A DNA stretch of 64,000 nt from Mycobacterium gallinarum (GTDB taxonomy: Bacteria > Actinomycetota > Actinomycetes > Mycobacteriales > Mycobacteriaceae). Location: positions 2,356,001 through 2,420,000 of the forward strand of contig NZ_AP022601.1 of assembly GCF_010726765.1 (NCBI RefSeq). Reading direction: 5' to 3'. The notes under the pieces were generated by a model, which made no database searches, was not told the DNA's origin, and saw nothing but the letters and a program-made list of their open reading frames with translations. Positions within the stretch are counted from its first letter, which is position 1. Each line of letters opens with the position of its first letter. This document shows, piece by piece, positions 1 to 11,460 of this stretch. The translations under genes and the position numbers were made by a program.

Positions 1-442
1 CGTCGGCGAAGGCGGCGAAGGCCATCCCGGTCACGACCTCGAACTTGCTCATCGCAGGACCGCCCCCAGCTTCGGACTGCTGGTCGACGAGGTGCACGAA
101 CGGTTCGATCTCGCCATAGGTCTCGACGTATTTCGCCGGGCTGATCGGTTTCCCGTCGATCGAGATGCGCTCGACCGCGGACTGCAGATGCGGGCTGGTG
201 GTGCGGCCGGTGCGACGGCTGAAGGCGGTCAACAGCGCATCCACCATCCGAGCCACCGACGTCTTACCGTTCGTTCCGGCAATGTGGATCGACGGGTAGC
301 TCCGCTGCGGTGAGCCGAGCAACTCCATCAGCGCCGAGATGCGGGTGGTGCTGGGCTCGAGTTTCGTTTCCGGCCAACGCTGATCGAGCAGATGCTCGAC
401 CTGGAGCAGCGACGCGATCTCGTCCGGGGTGGGACCGGTCAT
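1..442 (-). CDS. folC: Folylpolyglutamate synthase/dihydrofolate synthase, N-terminal part (cut by window edge)
   Basis: Adds glutamate to folates (and glycine-free dihydropteroate) in the cytoplasm using ATP. Only the first 147 or so residues are present; the rest lies left of position 1. The P-loop typical of the Mur ligase/FolC family is visible as GTNGKTS within the stretch reading [11 protein letters not shown], followed by a region with HLQSAVERI, also typical of FolC. The ATG overlaps the valS stop codon in an ATGA, so the two genes are translationally coupled, as in M. tuberculosis (Rv2447c after Rv2448c). Start chosen for this overlap. The family assignment is firm; the product cannot be checked beyond the edge. 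Confidence 0.93.
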   Translation of the reverse strand, partial: MTGPTPDEIASLLQVEHLLDQRWPETKLEPSTTRISALMELLGSPQRSYPSIHIAGTNGKTSVARMVDALLTAFSRRTGRTTSPHLQSAVERISIDGKPISPAKYVETYGEIEPFVHLVDQQSEAGGGPAMSKFEVVTGMAFAAFAD

Positions 443-3090
443 TTCATGCCGGCTAGGCGGGCCGTGATCCGGTCGACCTCTTCTCGGGCCACCTGCTGGC
501 GGTTACGGATCTTGTCGACCACGTCGGCCGGGGCCTTGGCGAGGAACGCATCGTTGCCGAGCTTGCCTTCGGTGCCCGCGAGTTCCTTCTGCGCGGCGGC
601 CAGATCTTTTTCGAGCCTGCGCCGTTCGGCCGCGACGTCGACGGTGCCGGAGGTGTCCAGTTCGAGCACGATGGTGGCCTGCGACAGCCTCACCTCGACC
701 GCGGCCGACGGATCGAAGCCGTCTTTGGCCTCGGTCAGCCAGGCCAGCGCGGTGACGGCGGGCAGTTGGGCCTCGAGGCCCGCCTTCTCGACATCGGAGA
801 GCCGCGCGGGCACCCGCTGACGGTCGTTGAGGCCCTGATCGCTGCGGAATCGGCGGATCTCGGTGATCAGCTTCTGCATGTCGGTGATTCGCTGTGTCGC
901 AACCTGATCCACCGCGAAACCTGACGGCTGTGGCCAGTCGGCGATGACCAGCGACTCGCCACCGGTCAGCGTCTTCCACAACACTTCCGTGACGAACGGC
1001 ATGACCGGGTGCAGCAGCTTCAGCAGCGCATCGAGCACCGATGCCAGCACGGCCGTGGTGTGCTGAATACCGTCGGCGAGCTGCACCTTCGCCAATTCGA
1101 CGTACCAGTCGCAGAACTCGTCCCAGGCGAAATGGTAAAGCGACTCGCACGCGCGGCTGAACTCGTAGCTGTCCAACGCATCATCTACGTCGGCGCGAAC
1201 TTCTTCCAGCCGCCCGAGTATCCACCGGTCGGCGTCGGTCAGCTGGCTTGTGTCGGGCAGCGGAGCGGGTGCGGCGCCGTTCATCAACGCGAATCGGGTC
1301 GCGTTGAACAGCTTGGTGGCGAAGTTGCGCGACGCGCGGGCGTGGTCCTCGCCAATCGACAGGTCGCCGCCGGGGCTCGCACCGCGGGCAAGGGTGAACC
1401 GCAGCGCGTCGGCGCCGAACTTGTCGACCCAGTCGAGCGGGTCGATGCCGTTGCCGCGCGACTTGCTCATCTTGCGGCCGAACTCGTCGCGGATCAGCCC
1501 GTGCAGGAACACGTTCTCGAACGGCACCTGCGGCCCGCGCGTCCCCCCACTGGTGATGGCCGGGTCGTCGGCGACGAAGGTGCCGAACATCATCATCCGG
1601 GCCACCCAGAAGAACAGGATGTCGTACCCGGTGACCAGAACCGTTGTGGGGTAGAACTTCTCGAGTTCCTTCGTGTGCTCGGGCCAGCCCATCGTGGAGA
1701 ACGGCCAGAGCGCCGAGCTGAACCAGGTGTCCAGCACGTCGGGGTCCTGCTCCCAGCCCGCAGGCGGGGTCTCGTCCGGGCCGACGCACACCATGTCGCC
1801 GTCGGGGCCGTGCCAGATCGGGATGCGATGGCCCCACCACAGCTGGCGTGAGATGCACCAGTCGTGCATGTTGTCCACCCAGGCGAACCAGCGCGGCTCC
1901 AGGCTCGGCGGGTGGATCACGGTGCGGTGGTCACGCACGGCATCCCCGGCCGCGGCCGCCAGCGATTCGACCTTGACCCACCACTGCAGCGACAGCCGCG
2001 GTTCGATGGGTTCGCCGCTGCGCTCGGAATGCCCGACGCTGTGCAGGTACGGCCTCTTCTCGGCGACGACGCGGCCCTGTTCGGCCAGCGCCTCACGGAC
2101 CTTGACACGTGCATCGAAACGGTCGAGACCGTCGAATTCGGTTCCGGTGTCGGCGATCCGGCCTTTGGTGTCCAACATCGTCGGCATCGGCAACTGGTGG
2201 CGTAGGCCGATCTCGAAGTCGTTGGGGTCGTGCGCCGGGGTCACTTTGACTGCGCCCGTGCCGAACTCGGGGTCGACGTGTTCGTCGGCGACGATGATCA
2301 TCTCGCGGTCGACGAACGGGTGCGGCAGGGTCTTGCCGACCAGATCGCGATAGCGCTCGTCCTCGGGGTGCACCGCGATCGCGGTGTCGCCCAGCATCGT
2401 CTCCACACGGGTGGTGGCCACCACGATGTGCGGCTCGTCGTCGTTCAACGAGCCGTAGCGGAACGACACCAGCTCACCCTCGACGTCTTCGTACTTGACC
2501 TCGAGGTCGGAGACGGCGGTCTCGAGCACCGGCGACCAGTTCACCAACCGCTCGGCGCGGTAGATCAGCCCCGCGTCGAACAGCCGCTTGAAGATGGTGC
2601 GCACCGCGCGGGACAGGCCGTCGTCCATGGTGAACCGGTCGCGACTCCAGTCGACGCCGTCGCCGAGGCGCCGCATCTGGCCGGCGATCGTGCCGCCGGA
2701 GTCGTGTTTCCAGTCCCAGACCTTGTCGATGAACAGCTCGCGGCCGAAGTCCTCTTTGGTCTTGCCGTCGACGGCGAGCTGCTTTTCGACGACGCTCTGG
2801 GTCGCGATGCCCGCATGGTCCATGCCGGGCAGCCACAGCACCTCGTAGCCCTGCATGCGCTTGCGGCGCGTCAACGCGTCCATCAGCGTGTGGTCGAGCG
2901 CGTGGCCCATGTGCAGGCTGCCCGTCACATTCGGCGGCGGAAGAACGATCGAGTACGGCGGCTTCTCGCTTGCGGCGTCGGCCTTGAAGTAGCCGGCGTT
3001 GACCCAGCCCTCGTACAGATCGCTCTCGACCGCGCCGGGATCCCAGGATTTGGGCAGGGCGTCGAGGCCGGGGTGGGAGCTGTCGGTCAC
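439..3090 (-). CDS. valS: Valyl-tRNA synthetase
   Basis: Charges tRNA-Val with valine. Class I synthetase of 883 residues, normal for the actinobacterial enzyme. The HIGH signature reads HMGH at residues 60-63 in the context [10 protein letters not shown]; the editing CP1 domain follows ([12 protein letters not shown], the threonine-rich motif); the KMSKS loop is intact at residues 540-544. The C-terminus is the anticodon-binding domain followed by a coiled-coil arm rich in Arg, Glu and Leu. The stop overlaps the folC start by four bases. Several long frames on the other strand across this gene are GC-driven shadows. Confidence 0.98.
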   Translation of the reverse strand: MTDSSHPGLDALPKSWDPGAVESDLYEGWVNAGYFKADAASEKPPYSIVLPPPNVTGSLHMGHALDHTLMDALTRRKRMQGYEVLWLPGMDHAGIATQSVVEKQLAVDGKTKEDFGRELFIDKVWDWKHDSGGTIAGQMRRLGDGVDWSRDRFTMDDGLSRAVRTIFKRLFDAGLIYRAERLVNWSPVLETAVSDLEVKYEDVEGELVSFRYGSLNDDEPHIVVATTRVETMLGDTAIAVHPEDERYRDLVGKTLPHPFVDREMIIVADEHVDPEFGTGAVKVTPAHDPNDFEIGLRHQLPMPTMLDTKGRIADTGTEFDGLDRFDARVKVREALAEQGRVVAEKRPYLHSVGHSERSGEPIEPRLSLQWWVKVESLAAAAGDAVRDHRTVIHPPSLEPRWFAWVDNMHDWCISRQLWWGHRIPIWHGPDGDMVCVGPDETPPAGWEQDPDVLDTWFSSALWPFSTMGWPEHTKELEKFYPTTVLVTGYDILFFWVARMMMFGTFVADDPAITSGGTRGPQVPFENVFLHGLIRDEFGRKMSKSRGNGIDPLDWVDKFGADALRFTLARGASPGGDLSIGEDHARASRNFATKLFNATRFALMNGAAPAPLPDTSQLTDADRWILGRLEEVRADVDDALDSYEFSRACESLYHFAWDEFCDWYVELAKVQLADGIQHTTAVLASVLDALLKLLHPVMPFVTEVLWKTLTGGESLVIADWPQPSGFAVDQVATQRITDMQKLITEIRRFRSDQGLNDRQRVPARLSDVEKAGLEAQLPAVTALAWLTEAKDGFDPSAAVEVRLSQATIVLELDTSGTVDVAAERRRLEKDLAAAQKELAGTEGKLGNDAFLAKAPADVVDKIRNRQQVAREEVDRITARLAGMK

Positions 3091-3176
3091 CGCGCCATTC
3101 TATGAACTCCAGCGTGGTGGCCGTTCAGGCGGATTGCCGGGCACACGTCAGCCCGGGCGTCATTCTTGCCGATGGC

Positions 3177-3791
3177 CTACTTCTTGCCGCCGAGCAATCC
3201 GCCCAGAATCTCGCCCATCGGGTTGCTCTGACCGCCGCTGCCGCCCAGCACGCTGCCCAGGATGCTGCCCAGCGGGTTGTTGCCGCCACCGCCACCACCA
3301 GCGCCGCCGAGGATGCTGCCGAGGATGTCGCCGAGTCCTCCCCCGCCGCCCGCGGGCGCCTGCTGGGCCTCGGCCGGCGCCGAACCCTTGGTGAGTTGCT
3401 TGCCGATGTAGGCCAGCACGATGGGTGCCAGGATCGGCAGAAGTTGCTTGATCAGGTCACCGCCACCGGCACCCTTACCGGCGAGCGCGGACGCGACCGC
3501 CCCGCTGTCGTTGCCGCCGAAAATCTTCGCGACGTATTGGTCGCCCTGCTTTTCGTCGACCTGGTCGACGCTGACGCCGCCATCGAGCAGGCCGCTCGCG
3601 CCCTGCCGGGCCACCTCGGATTCGAGGTCGCTCGAGTCGATCTGATCGGCCTGCACGTTCTCGGCCAGACCGCCGACCAGCGCGGGCACCAGGGTGCGGA
3701 TCGCGTTGTTCACTTCGCCTTCATCGGCACCGATTTTGGTGGCGATGTCCCGTACGGGGATTTGCGCGTAGAGATCATCAAGACCAGCCAT
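3177..3791 (-). CDS. DUF937 family protein with glycine-rich tail
   Basis: Function unknown. The first 140 residues match the DUF937 pattern (AGLDDLYAQIPVRDIA at the N-terminus, then a helical domain with VPALVGGLAENVQ). The last 65 residues are glycine-rich with repeated short LGSILG/LGGLLG units ending in two lysines. An upstream in-frame ATG at 3845 would add 18 residues without a ribosome site; the ATG at 3791 is preceded by GGTGGGC and gives the usual DUF937 N-terminus, so it is used here (204 residues). It lies alone between valS and the Rv2449c-like gene, both on the same strand. Confidence 0.85.
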   Translation of the reverse strand: MAGLDDLYAQIPVRDIATKIGADEGEVNNAIRTLVPALVGGLAENVQADQIDSSDLESEVARQGASGLLDGGVSVDQVDEKQGDQYVAKIFGGNDSGAVASALAGKGAGGGDLIKQLLPILAPIVLAYIGKQLTKGSAPAEAQQAPAGGGGGLGDILGSILGGAGGGGGGNNPLGSILGSVLGGSGGQSNPMGEILGGLLGGKK

Positions 3792-3873
3792 GACTGCCCA
3801 CCTTCGTCGCTGGGATATTGGAAGCGACGCTAGTCGAAATGCCATTGGTACACAGACGTTCTGCGCGGGCAGA

Positions 3874-5127
3874 TCAATTCAGTCGCGTTGTCTCCAGCGA
3901 CACTCCGGCCGCAGGGAATCGGGCCAGCAACGCATCGCCCATCGCCGCTGCGGGCGTCAGGACACCTCGCAAGTCGGATAGTCGGTCACGGTCGAAGGCC
4001 AGCGCAAGACCGCATTCGCCGAGCAGCACCGAGGTGGCCTTGTACCCAGGGTCGCCCTGCTGCGACATCGTCGCTCGATAGCGTGCACCCGTTGTCGTCG
4101 TCGTGTACGTCTCAACGGTGTAGTGGCCGCGTTCGCGTGTGCGTTCACTGGGTCCTGTGCCCGGCTTCGGGACGATGCGCTCGATGAGCTTGCCCGGCAG
4201 CCGGTTGAAGTAGCGGCTCCCCAGCGCCATGATCACATTGTTCGCCCCTGCGCTCACTGCGGCCGTCACTGGTGCGACAAGGGAGCGGCCCATACTCATC
4301 TGCTCGGCGTACTCGAACCGTCGACCGTAGGCGTAATTCAGTAATGCATTGCTGCGGCGGACAATTCGCGTGTTCGCTGCGGCCATCACGAACGGCCCGA
4401 CCCAATAGCCGTCGAGCTCGGGAGCGATGTCACCGCCACGACGCCAGCGCAGGTCCGGTTGGCCGCCGAGTTCGGGTTCCGCGGCTCGATCGGGCGTCAA
4501 GGTGTAGGGGTCGTTCATCACACGCCTGGCCTCGGGGTCGGTCGACGCCGCGCGCATCAGTTCCAGCATCGAGGCGACCGTGCCACCTGACACTCCTCCG
4601 GCGAAAGTTCGCACTACGAGGTTGGTGTCGGCGAGCTGACCCGATTTGTCCTGTTCTGCGCGGCGGTGCAGTGCGAATACGGTGAGATCCGAAGGGATGG
4701 AGTCGAATCCGCACGAGTGGACGATACGTGCACCGGTGTCGATGGCCTGTTTGTGATACAGGTCAATGCATTCACGGATGAAGAGGCCCTCCCCGGTCAA
4801 GTCGGCGTAATCGGTGCCCGCGGCAGCGCACGCGGCCACCAACGGCAACCCGTACTTCAGGTAGGGCCCGACGGTCGTCACCACCGTCTGCGTCCTGGCT
4901 GCCATCGCGTTCAGAGATGACGGCTGTGAAGCGTCGGCCGCGATCAGCTCCCAGGATTGCGCCGCCTCCCCCAACGTCTCCCGCACGGCGAGCAACTTGT
5001 CCTGGGACCGGCCCGCCAGTGCGATGCGCGCGTCACCCCCCGCCTGGGCCAGATACTCGGCAGTCAGCTTGCCGACGAAGCCGGTGGCGCCGTACAGGAC
5101 GATGTCGAATTCGCGATCGGTACCCAT
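3874..5127 (-). CDS. Saccharopine dehydrogenase-like NAD(P)-binding protein (Rv2449c type)
   Basis: A 417-residue member of the family that includes the mycobacterial trans-acting enoyl reductase of phthiocerol synthesis. The N-terminus has the Rossmann motif GATGFVG with LAGRSQDKL, followed by the segment DYADLTGEG and HSCGFDSIPSDLTVF, which are hallmarks of the family. The likely role is NADPH-dependent reduction of an acyl or lipid-bound enoyl group, but the substrate is not known. Its place between valS and rpfE is the same as Rv2449c. The start at 5127 (MGTDREFDIVLYG) was preferred over an in-frame ATG 15 codons upstream because the Rossmann strand should begin near the N-terminus. Confidence 0.88.
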   Translation of the reverse strand: MGTDREFDIVLYGATGFVGKLTAEYLAQAGGDARIALAGRSQDKLLAVRETLGEAAQSWELIAADASQPSSLNAMAARTQTVVTTVGPYLKYGLPLVAACAAAGTDYADLTGEGLFIRECIDLYHKQAIDTGARIVHSCGFDSIPSDLTVFALHRRAEQDKSGQLADTNLVVRTFAGGVSGGTVASMLELMRAASTDPEARRVMNDPYTLTPDRAAEPELGGQPDLRWRRGGDIAPELDGYWVGPFVMAAANTRIVRRSNALLNYAYGRRFEYAEQMSMGRSLVAPVTAAVSAGANNVIMALGSRYFNRLPGKLIERIVPKPGTGPSERTRERGHYTVETYTTTTTGARYRATMSQQGDPGYKATSVLLGECGLALAFDRDRLSDLRGVLTPAAAMGDALLARFPAAGVSLETTRLN

Positions 5128-5137
5128 GGTCGCGACG

Positions 5138-7126
5138 CTACCCGAGCGTCTCCGGCAGCTCGATGTCCTCACCGAGCACGTGACGGCTGAGGAAAGCCGT
5201 CACCACCTGATACCAGACCTTGGCGTGCGCGGGGGTGAGCACCCAGTGGTTCTCCGACGGGAAATACAGGAATTGGTGCGGGCTGGTGCCGTCGTCGGCG
5301 GCGGGCAGACGCGATTCGGTGAGCAGTTGATACCAGAGGCGCAGTGCTTCGCCGATGGGTACGCGATAGTCCTTGTCGCCGTGGATGACCAGCATCGGGG
5401 TGGCGATCTGGCCGACATGGAGGTGTGGCGAATTCGCCGCCGCCATCTCGGGCGTCATCTCCCGCACCCAGTAGTACGACGCGTCGGTGGTGGTCCCGAA
5501 CTGATCGAGCGCCCACAGGCTCGCATGCGTGACGATCGCATCAAACCGATCGGTATGTCCGGCAACCCAATTGGCCATATAGCCGCCGAAAGATCCGCCC
5601 ATCGCCGCGGTCCGGTCGGCATCGACACGCGGATGCTCACAAGCCGCGTCCGTAGCCGCCATCAGATCCTCGTACGGCGCGCTTCCCCACGCGCCCCACC
5701 CTCGCTGGATGAAGTCCTGTCCGTATCCCGTCGACAACCCGGGGTCAGGGAGCAAGACCGCATAGCCCCGCGCGGTCAACAACCAGGGGTTCCATCGCCA
5801 CGACCAGACATTCCAGCTGCCGAGCGGGCCGCCATGAATCCACACCAGCAGCGGCGCCGGCCTGGCGCCCTCCGGCAACGCGAGCCACGAACGGACCCTG
5901 GTGCCGTCGGCCGCCGTCGCCTCGACCTCGGTCAACGTGCCGGGAAGCGGCGGCACGTCGACACAGGGCAACTCGGTGACCGACCCGTCGGGATCGATGC
6001 GCACCGGGTGGGGCGGCGCCGCATAGGAACTGCGCAACGCGTAGATCACCCCGTCGGGGGCGGTGTTGACGTCGCTGTAGGCGTAGTCGTCGTGCGTCAG
6101 TTGCGTGACGGCGCCGTCGGCCGGATCGATCGCGAAGACCGGACCTCGGCCGTCCTGGTCAGCCGTGACGATCAGCGCTGCGCCGTCGTGCGACCAATTC
6201 ACCGACGTCGCCCAGCGATCCCAGTCCGGCGCGATATCGATCGGATCATCACCGAATCTCAAGTGATGCAGCGTGATCCGTGGTGCAATCTCGGGCGTCG
6301 AATACGATTCGCGGACGTATACGACCGACGCTCCGTCCGGCGCGATCACCGGGCTCCACAGGTCACCGTCGGGGTCGTCGGCGATCACGGTCCGGTCACC
6401 GCTGTCGGTATCGATTCGCACCAGAACGGCATGTTTGGCAGCACCCGCGGCCGGCTGCTGCCAGCTGGTGACGACGAACCGGCCGTCGGGACTGACATCG
6501 AAGTCCGTGTCCCACAACGCGCTTCCCGGCGCTTCGGTCAGGTCCTTCGGGGTGTCGTCATCGAGATCGATGCCGAACAGGTGCGGCACTCCCGGTCCGA
6601 GGTCCTTGTCCCAGTGGCGAATCGGGTAACCGGTGTGCAGGATGGCCGTGACCTTGGTGTCCTTGCGCAGCTCCCGAAGACGTCGATCGTCGTCGACACT
6701 GCGGGCCGAGGGCATCGCCGGCGCGCGCACCACGGCGAGGTTCGCTTCGGCGGCGGTGCGCACGGTCTCGATCCCGCCGGGCAATGCGAGCGCCTCGAAA
6801 GCCTCACCGCCCGCCGTAGGTAGACGCCACAGCGCCGCGGGCGGCTTGTCGTCGCCCTCGGTCGGCCGGGAAGCCACGAACAGCACGTCGCCGTCGGCGG
6901 TGAACACCGGCGACGACTCACCCTTGGCCCCGCGGGTCAGCCGTCGCGCAGGCTGCCCGCCGGCGGGGTCGAGCTCCCATACGGCGCTGACGTACTCGGT
7001 GCGCTTCTCGTTGAGCTCGGCGACGGTGGTCACGACCCGGGTGCCGTCCGCCGACACCGCCAGCCCCGAGACGCGAGGCAACGCGACGTAGGCGTCGAGG
7101 TCGTCGAACGGCGTCGGCTGCGTCAT
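5138..7126 (-). CDS. S9 family prolyl oligopeptidase/acylaminoacyl-peptidase
   Basis: A serine peptidase of 662 residues. The N-terminal two thirds is a WD-like beta-propeller (repeated SPDG/DPADG turns), and the C-terminal third an alpha/beta hydrolase domain. The catalytic triad can be read directly: Ser512 in GGSFGGY, Asp586 in GDKDYRVP and His627 in ENHWV. The oxyanion-hole stretch WIHGGPLGSW is also present. No signal peptide is visible, so it is probably cytoplasmic, cleaving short peptides or acyl-peptides. ATG 7126 (MTQPTPFDDL) starts the propeller; another ATG two codons upstream is equally possible. It stands divergent from the HxlR regulator gene. Confidence 0.93.
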   Translation of the reverse strand: MTQPTPFDDLDAYVALPRVSGLAVSADGTRVVTTVAELNEKRTEYVSAVWELDPAGGQPARRLTRGAKGESSPVFTADGDVLFVASRPTEGDDKPPAALWRLPTAGGEAFEALALPGGIETVRTAAEANLAVVRAPAMPSARSVDDDRRLRELRKDTKVTAILHTGYPIRHWDKDLGPGVPHLFGIDLDDDTPKDLTEAPGSALWDTDFDVSPDGRFVVTSWQQPAAGAAKHAVLVRIDTDSGDRTVIADDPDGDLWSPVIAPDGASVVYVRESYSTPEIAPRITLHHLRFGDDPIDIAPDWDRWATSVNWSHDGAALIVTADQDGRGPVFAIDPADGAVTQLTHDDYAYSDVNTAPDGVIYALRSSYAAPPHPVRIDPDGSVTELPCVDVPPLPGTLTEVEATAADGTRVRSWLALPEGARPAPLLVWIHGGPLGSWNVWSWRWNPWLLTARGYAVLLPDPGLSTGYGQDFIQRGWGAWGSAPYEDLMAATDAACEHPRVDADRTAAMGGSFGGYMANWVAGHTDRFDAIVTHASLWALDQFGTTTDASYYWVREMTPEMAAANSPHLHVGQIATPMLVIHGDKDYRVPIGEALRLWYQLLTESRLPAADDGTSPHQFLYFPSENHWVLTPAHAKVWYQVVTAFLSRHVLGEDIELPETLG

Positions 7127-7235
7127 GCCCATGTTGGTAGCACACGCCGAGACCCACCGAGCCTGCTGCCAGATCGGGTTTTTCTGCAGATTGGCGATCT
7201 GCCCGCAGTCTCGGCACCGGGGCAGGTCCAGAGCC

Positions 7236-7258
7236 GTCAGTTTGATTTTCAAACTGAC
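7236..7258. promoter_or_regulatory. Perfect inverted repeat, probable operator of the HxlR regulator
   Basis: Arms GTCAGTTTG (7236-7244) and CAAACTGAC (7250-7258) are exact reverse complements separated by ATTTT. The site ends 18 bases before the ATG of the HxlR-type gene and lies in the 150-bp divergent region facing the S9 peptidase. HxlR dimers are known to bind such short palindromes, usually autoregulating. The assignment to this regulator is inferred from position. Confidence 0.7.
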
Positions 7259-7276
7259 TCGTGGCAGGCTCGAAGC

Positions 7277-7675
7277 ATGACCTCGCCGAGTGCCCTGCCC
7301 CTGGCAGAACTTCCCGGCCGGCCGTGTCCGATCGCGGCGGCGCTGGAGCTCGTCGGAGAACGTTGGGCGCTGCTCGTCATCCGGGAGATCGCGCTGGGCG
7401 CCACCCACTTCACCGACATCGTGCGTGGCACCGGCGCACCGCGCGACCGCATCGCGGCCCGACTGAAGGCGCTGGAGAACGCGGATGTCGTCACCCGCTC
7501 GCAGTACCAAGGCGCTCCCCCGCGCTACGAGTACCGCCTCACCGCGTCCGGCCAGGCGTTGATTCCCGTTCTCGACGCACTCCTGGAGTGGGGCAAGGCG
7601 CACGCCGTCTCCCTCGACGACCCCGACCGCCAGCGCCACTACCCCTCGATGACGACGTGGAAGGACAAGCGATGA
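7277..7675 (+). CDS. HxlR family winged-helix transcriptional regulator
   Basis: A 132-residue DNA-binding protein. It carries the HxlR signature CPIAAALELVGERWALLVIR at residues 18-37, with the N-terminal Cys that in several family members senses redox or aldehydes, then the recognition helix region and wing (YEYRLTASG). The perfect palindrome at 7236-7258 just upstream suggests autoregulation. Its stop overlaps the start of the thioesterase gene (ATGA), and the flavin hydroxylase follows, so the regulator is probably first in an operon it controls. The inducer is unknown. Confidence 0.93.
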   Translation: MTSPSALPLAELPGRPCPIAAALELVGERWALLVIREIALGATHFTDIVRGTGAPRDRIAARLKALENADVVTRSQYQGAPPRYEYRLTASGQALIPVLDALLEWGKAHAVSLDDPDRQRHYPSMTTWKDKR

Positions 7676-8202
7676 CCGCAGACCTGGCCGATACCGACGC
7701 CAGCACAGACTGGGGCCCGCAACGCTCGAAGACCATCACGTGGCACGAGCCGGGCCCGAGCACCGCCAAGGGACTGACGATGGCCGGCCTGGACTACCTG
7801 CAGGCGATGGCCGAGGGCCGTCTACCGCAACCGCCGATCAGCGGTCTGATGGAGTTCGCCATAGCCGACGCCGAAGAAGGTCGAGTCGTATTCACTTGCC
7901 GGCCAGACGAATCCGCGTACAACCCGATCGGCGCGATTCACGGCGGGCTGATCTGCACGCTGTTGGACTCGGTGACAGGCTGCGCCGTCCACAGCACCCT
8001 TCCCGCGGGCAAGGGCTACACCTCGATCGAGATCAAGGTGAACTACCTCAAGGCGGTACGCCTGAGCAGCGGCGCCCTCACCGCCGTGGGCACAGTGGTG
8101 AAGACCGGATCGCGGGTCGGCTTCTCCGAAGGCGTTGTGACCGACGAATCCGGAGCGATTGTCGCCACCGCGACCAGCACGCTCCTCATCTTCGATCTCT
8201 AG
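7672..8202 (+). CDS. PaaI-type hotdog-fold acyl-CoA thioesterase
   Basis: A 176-residue hotdog-fold protein. The central segment NPIGAIHGGLICTLLDSVTGCAV matches the active-site helix of the PaaI/YbgC-like thioesterases, and the second conserved strand reads SIEIKVNYLKAV. Such enzymes hydrolyse aromatic or fatty acyl-CoA. The start ATG overlaps the HxlR stop codon. It lies between a regulator and an FAD monooxygenase, which suggests a small aromatic-compound pathway, but the substrate cannot be read from the sequence. Confidence 0.92.
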   Translation: MTADLADTDASTDWGPQRSKTITWHEPGPSTAKGLTMAGLDYLQAMAEGRLPQPPISGLMEFAIADAEEGRVVFTCRPDESAYNPIGAIHGGLICTLLDSVTGCAVHSTLPAGKGYTSIEIKVNYLKAVRLSSGALTAVGTVVKTGSRVGFSEGVVTDESGAIVATATSTLLIFDL

Positions 8203-8224
8203 GCGCACGCGATACGTTCGACGG

Positions 8225-9391
8225 ATGCCGAAGCGGATCCTGGTGATCGGCGCGGGCATCGCCGGACTGGCGACCGCCAACGCGCTCCAACAACACGGCC
8301 ACGACGTCTCGGTCATCGACGAGCGCACCGACACGTCGTCCGGCGCGGGCATCAGCATCTGGCCCAACGCACTGGCCGCCCTCGACGAAATCGGCCTAGG
8401 CGACGCGGTCCGCGGCGCGGGCGGCCGGATCACCGGTGGGGCGATGCGCTGGCGTGACGGGACCTGGCTGCGCCACCCGTCGCCGCAGCGACTCGTCGAG
8501 GCGCTCGGCGAACCGCTGGTGGTGATCCACCGGAATGTCCTGACATCGGTGCTGGCCGGCCGGCTTGCCGAGGGCACCCTGCGATACGGGCTCGCGGCCC
8601 GCTCCCTGGTGGCCACCGCCGACGGTGTACAGGTGAGGCTGTCGGACTCGACGACGATTCAGGTCGATGCGGTCGTCGGCGCGGACGGTACGCACTCGAT
8701 GGTGGCTCGCCATCTGAACGGCCCATTGGCTAACCGCTATGTCGGCTACACGGCGTGGCGGGGGGTGGCCGAGTGCACGATCGACGCCGACTTCGCAGGC
8801 GAGGTCCTCGGCCCCGCCGTCGAGTTCGGCCACGTGCCCCTCGGCGGGGAAAGGACCTATTGGTTCGCCACCGAACGCACGTCGGAGGGGCGCAGCGCGC
8901 CGCAGGGCGAGCTCGACTACCTCAAGGACAAATTCGGTGCGTGGGCAGAGCCCATTCCCGCAGTGCTGGCCGCCACGGATCCCGACCGCGTGTTGCGCAA
9001 CGACCTGTACGACCGCGACCCGGCGCGGCAGTGGGCCCGGGGAACGATCGTGGCGGTCGGTGACGCGGCTCATCCGATGCGGCCGCATCTGGGTCAGGGC
9101 GGCTGCCAGGGGCTCGAGGACGCGGCAATCCTGGCTTCCTTCGTCCACAGGAGCACCGATCTGAGTGCCGCGTTCAGCCGGTTCGCCGCGTTCCGCCGCC
9201 CGAGGGTGCGCTCGCTGGTGCGGGAGTCCAAGATGATCGGCCGGATTGTGAACTTGCCGCCGTTGCTCAGCGCTGCGATCACCCGGGCGAGCGTGCTGGG
9301 CCCCGAAGCGCTGGTCACGCGGCACCTGGCCACGGTCGCGGCTCGCTCGGCTTTCGCGCTTCCTACCGACCGCGACGTCCAGCCGGCCTGA
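8225..9391 (+). CDS. FAD-dependent monooxygenase (UbiH/PHBH-like)
   Basis: A single-component flavin hydroxylase of 388 residues. The N-terminal FAD-binding Rossmann motif reads GAGIAGLATANAL, the DG motif is VVGADGTHS, and the GD motif is VGDAAHPMRPHLGQGG. Together these define the class A flavoprotein monooxygenases that hydroxylate aromatic or quinone-like substrates with NAD(P)H. It starts 22 bases after the thioesterase stop and so belongs to the HxlR-controlled group. It converges on rpfE with only two bases between stop codons. Confidence 0.93.
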   Translation: MPKRILVIGAGIAGLATANALQQHGHDVSVIDERTDTSSGAGISIWPNALAALDEIGLGDAVRGAGGRITGGAMRWRDGTWLRHPSPQRLVEALGEPLVVIHRNVLTSVLAGRLAEGTLRYGLAARSLVATADGVQVRLSDSTTIQVDAVVGADGTHSMVARHLNGPLANRYVGYTAWRGVAECTIDADFAGEVLGPAVEFGHVPLGGERTYWFATERTSEGRSAPQGELDYLKDKFGAWAEPIPAVLAATDPDRVLRNDLYDRDPARQWARGTIVAVGDAAHPMRPHLGQGGCQGLEDAAILASFVHRSTDLSAAFSRFAAFRRPRVRSLVRESKMIGRIVNLPPLLSAAITRASVLGPEALVTRHLATVAARSAFALPTDRDVQPA

Positions 9392-9393
9392 GA

Positions 9394-9903
<510 letters not shown>

Positions 9904-10036
9904 TCAAGGCCCGCGTGAAGCCCTGTGCGTGCTTCGATGCGGCTATCCGGTGTTTCGGGTGAGGAAGGTCACCTGTTACGTAAGCGTCAAAAGTTTTAAT
10001 CGTTACTTAATTGGCGTAAGAGGCCTCTGAGAAAGA

Positions 10037-10075
10037 AGAGGCGGTGTCCAGGCATTTCGCCTGAACACCGCCTCT
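10037..10075 (-). terminator. Strong hairpin, terminator of the second rpf gene
   Basis: Arms AGAGGCGGTGT (10037-10047) and ACACCGCCTCT (10065-10075) are exact complements, continued by CAGG/CCTG across one mismatch around a 7-base loop. Read on the minus strand it begins 17 bases past the stop codon at 10092 and is followed by a U-rich stretch (CTTCTTTCTC). It should end the upstream rpf transcript and separate it from rpfE. Confidence 0.8.
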
Positions 10076-10091
10076 GCAAAGGTCCTACTGA

Positions 10092-11135
<1,044 letters not shown>

Positions 11136-11447
11136 ATGGACACGCTCATCTTTGCCCGGCCGCGGGCGGAACGGACAAAGGACGTCACGGGTAAGCGACG
11201 TCCCATTTCACCCCCGGCGCTGCCCGAGAACGAAATTCGACCCGATCCGCGATCGAATTGGCGCCTGCCGCCGGCCGACGAATTCGAACGTTCCTGTTGG
11301 ACAGAACATCTGAGCTACCGCCCAGAGATACTCGACAGTCATTGGCGACTCGGCGTCAAGGTCGACGCGGTCTATATCACGGAGAAATATCGAGCCAATT
11401 CGGTGCACCGAATTGAATTCGATAAGCGAAGAATTGAATGGACGTGA
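11136..11447 (+). CDS. Small hypothetical protein in an AT-richer stretch
   Basis: A possible 103-residue charged, basic protein beginning MDTLIFARPRAERTKDV, rich in Arg, Pro and Glu, ending in DKRRIEWT. I do not recognise it. There is no signal peptide, membrane segment or cysteine motif. An upstream in-frame ATG exists at 10917, but that extension has poor codon use. The position (between rpfE and mobA, opposite strand) is where M. tuberculosis has an unrelated-function hypothetical (Rv2451). It could be a real lineage-specific gene or chance; third-position GC is lower than in its neighbours. Confidence 0.35.
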   Translation: MDTLIFARPRAERTKDVTGKRRPISPPALPENEIRPDPRSNWRLPPADEFERSCWTEHLSYRPEILDSHWRLGVKVDAVYITEKYRANSVHRIEFDKRRIEWT

Positions 11448-11460
11448 ATTTGCGAATTTG

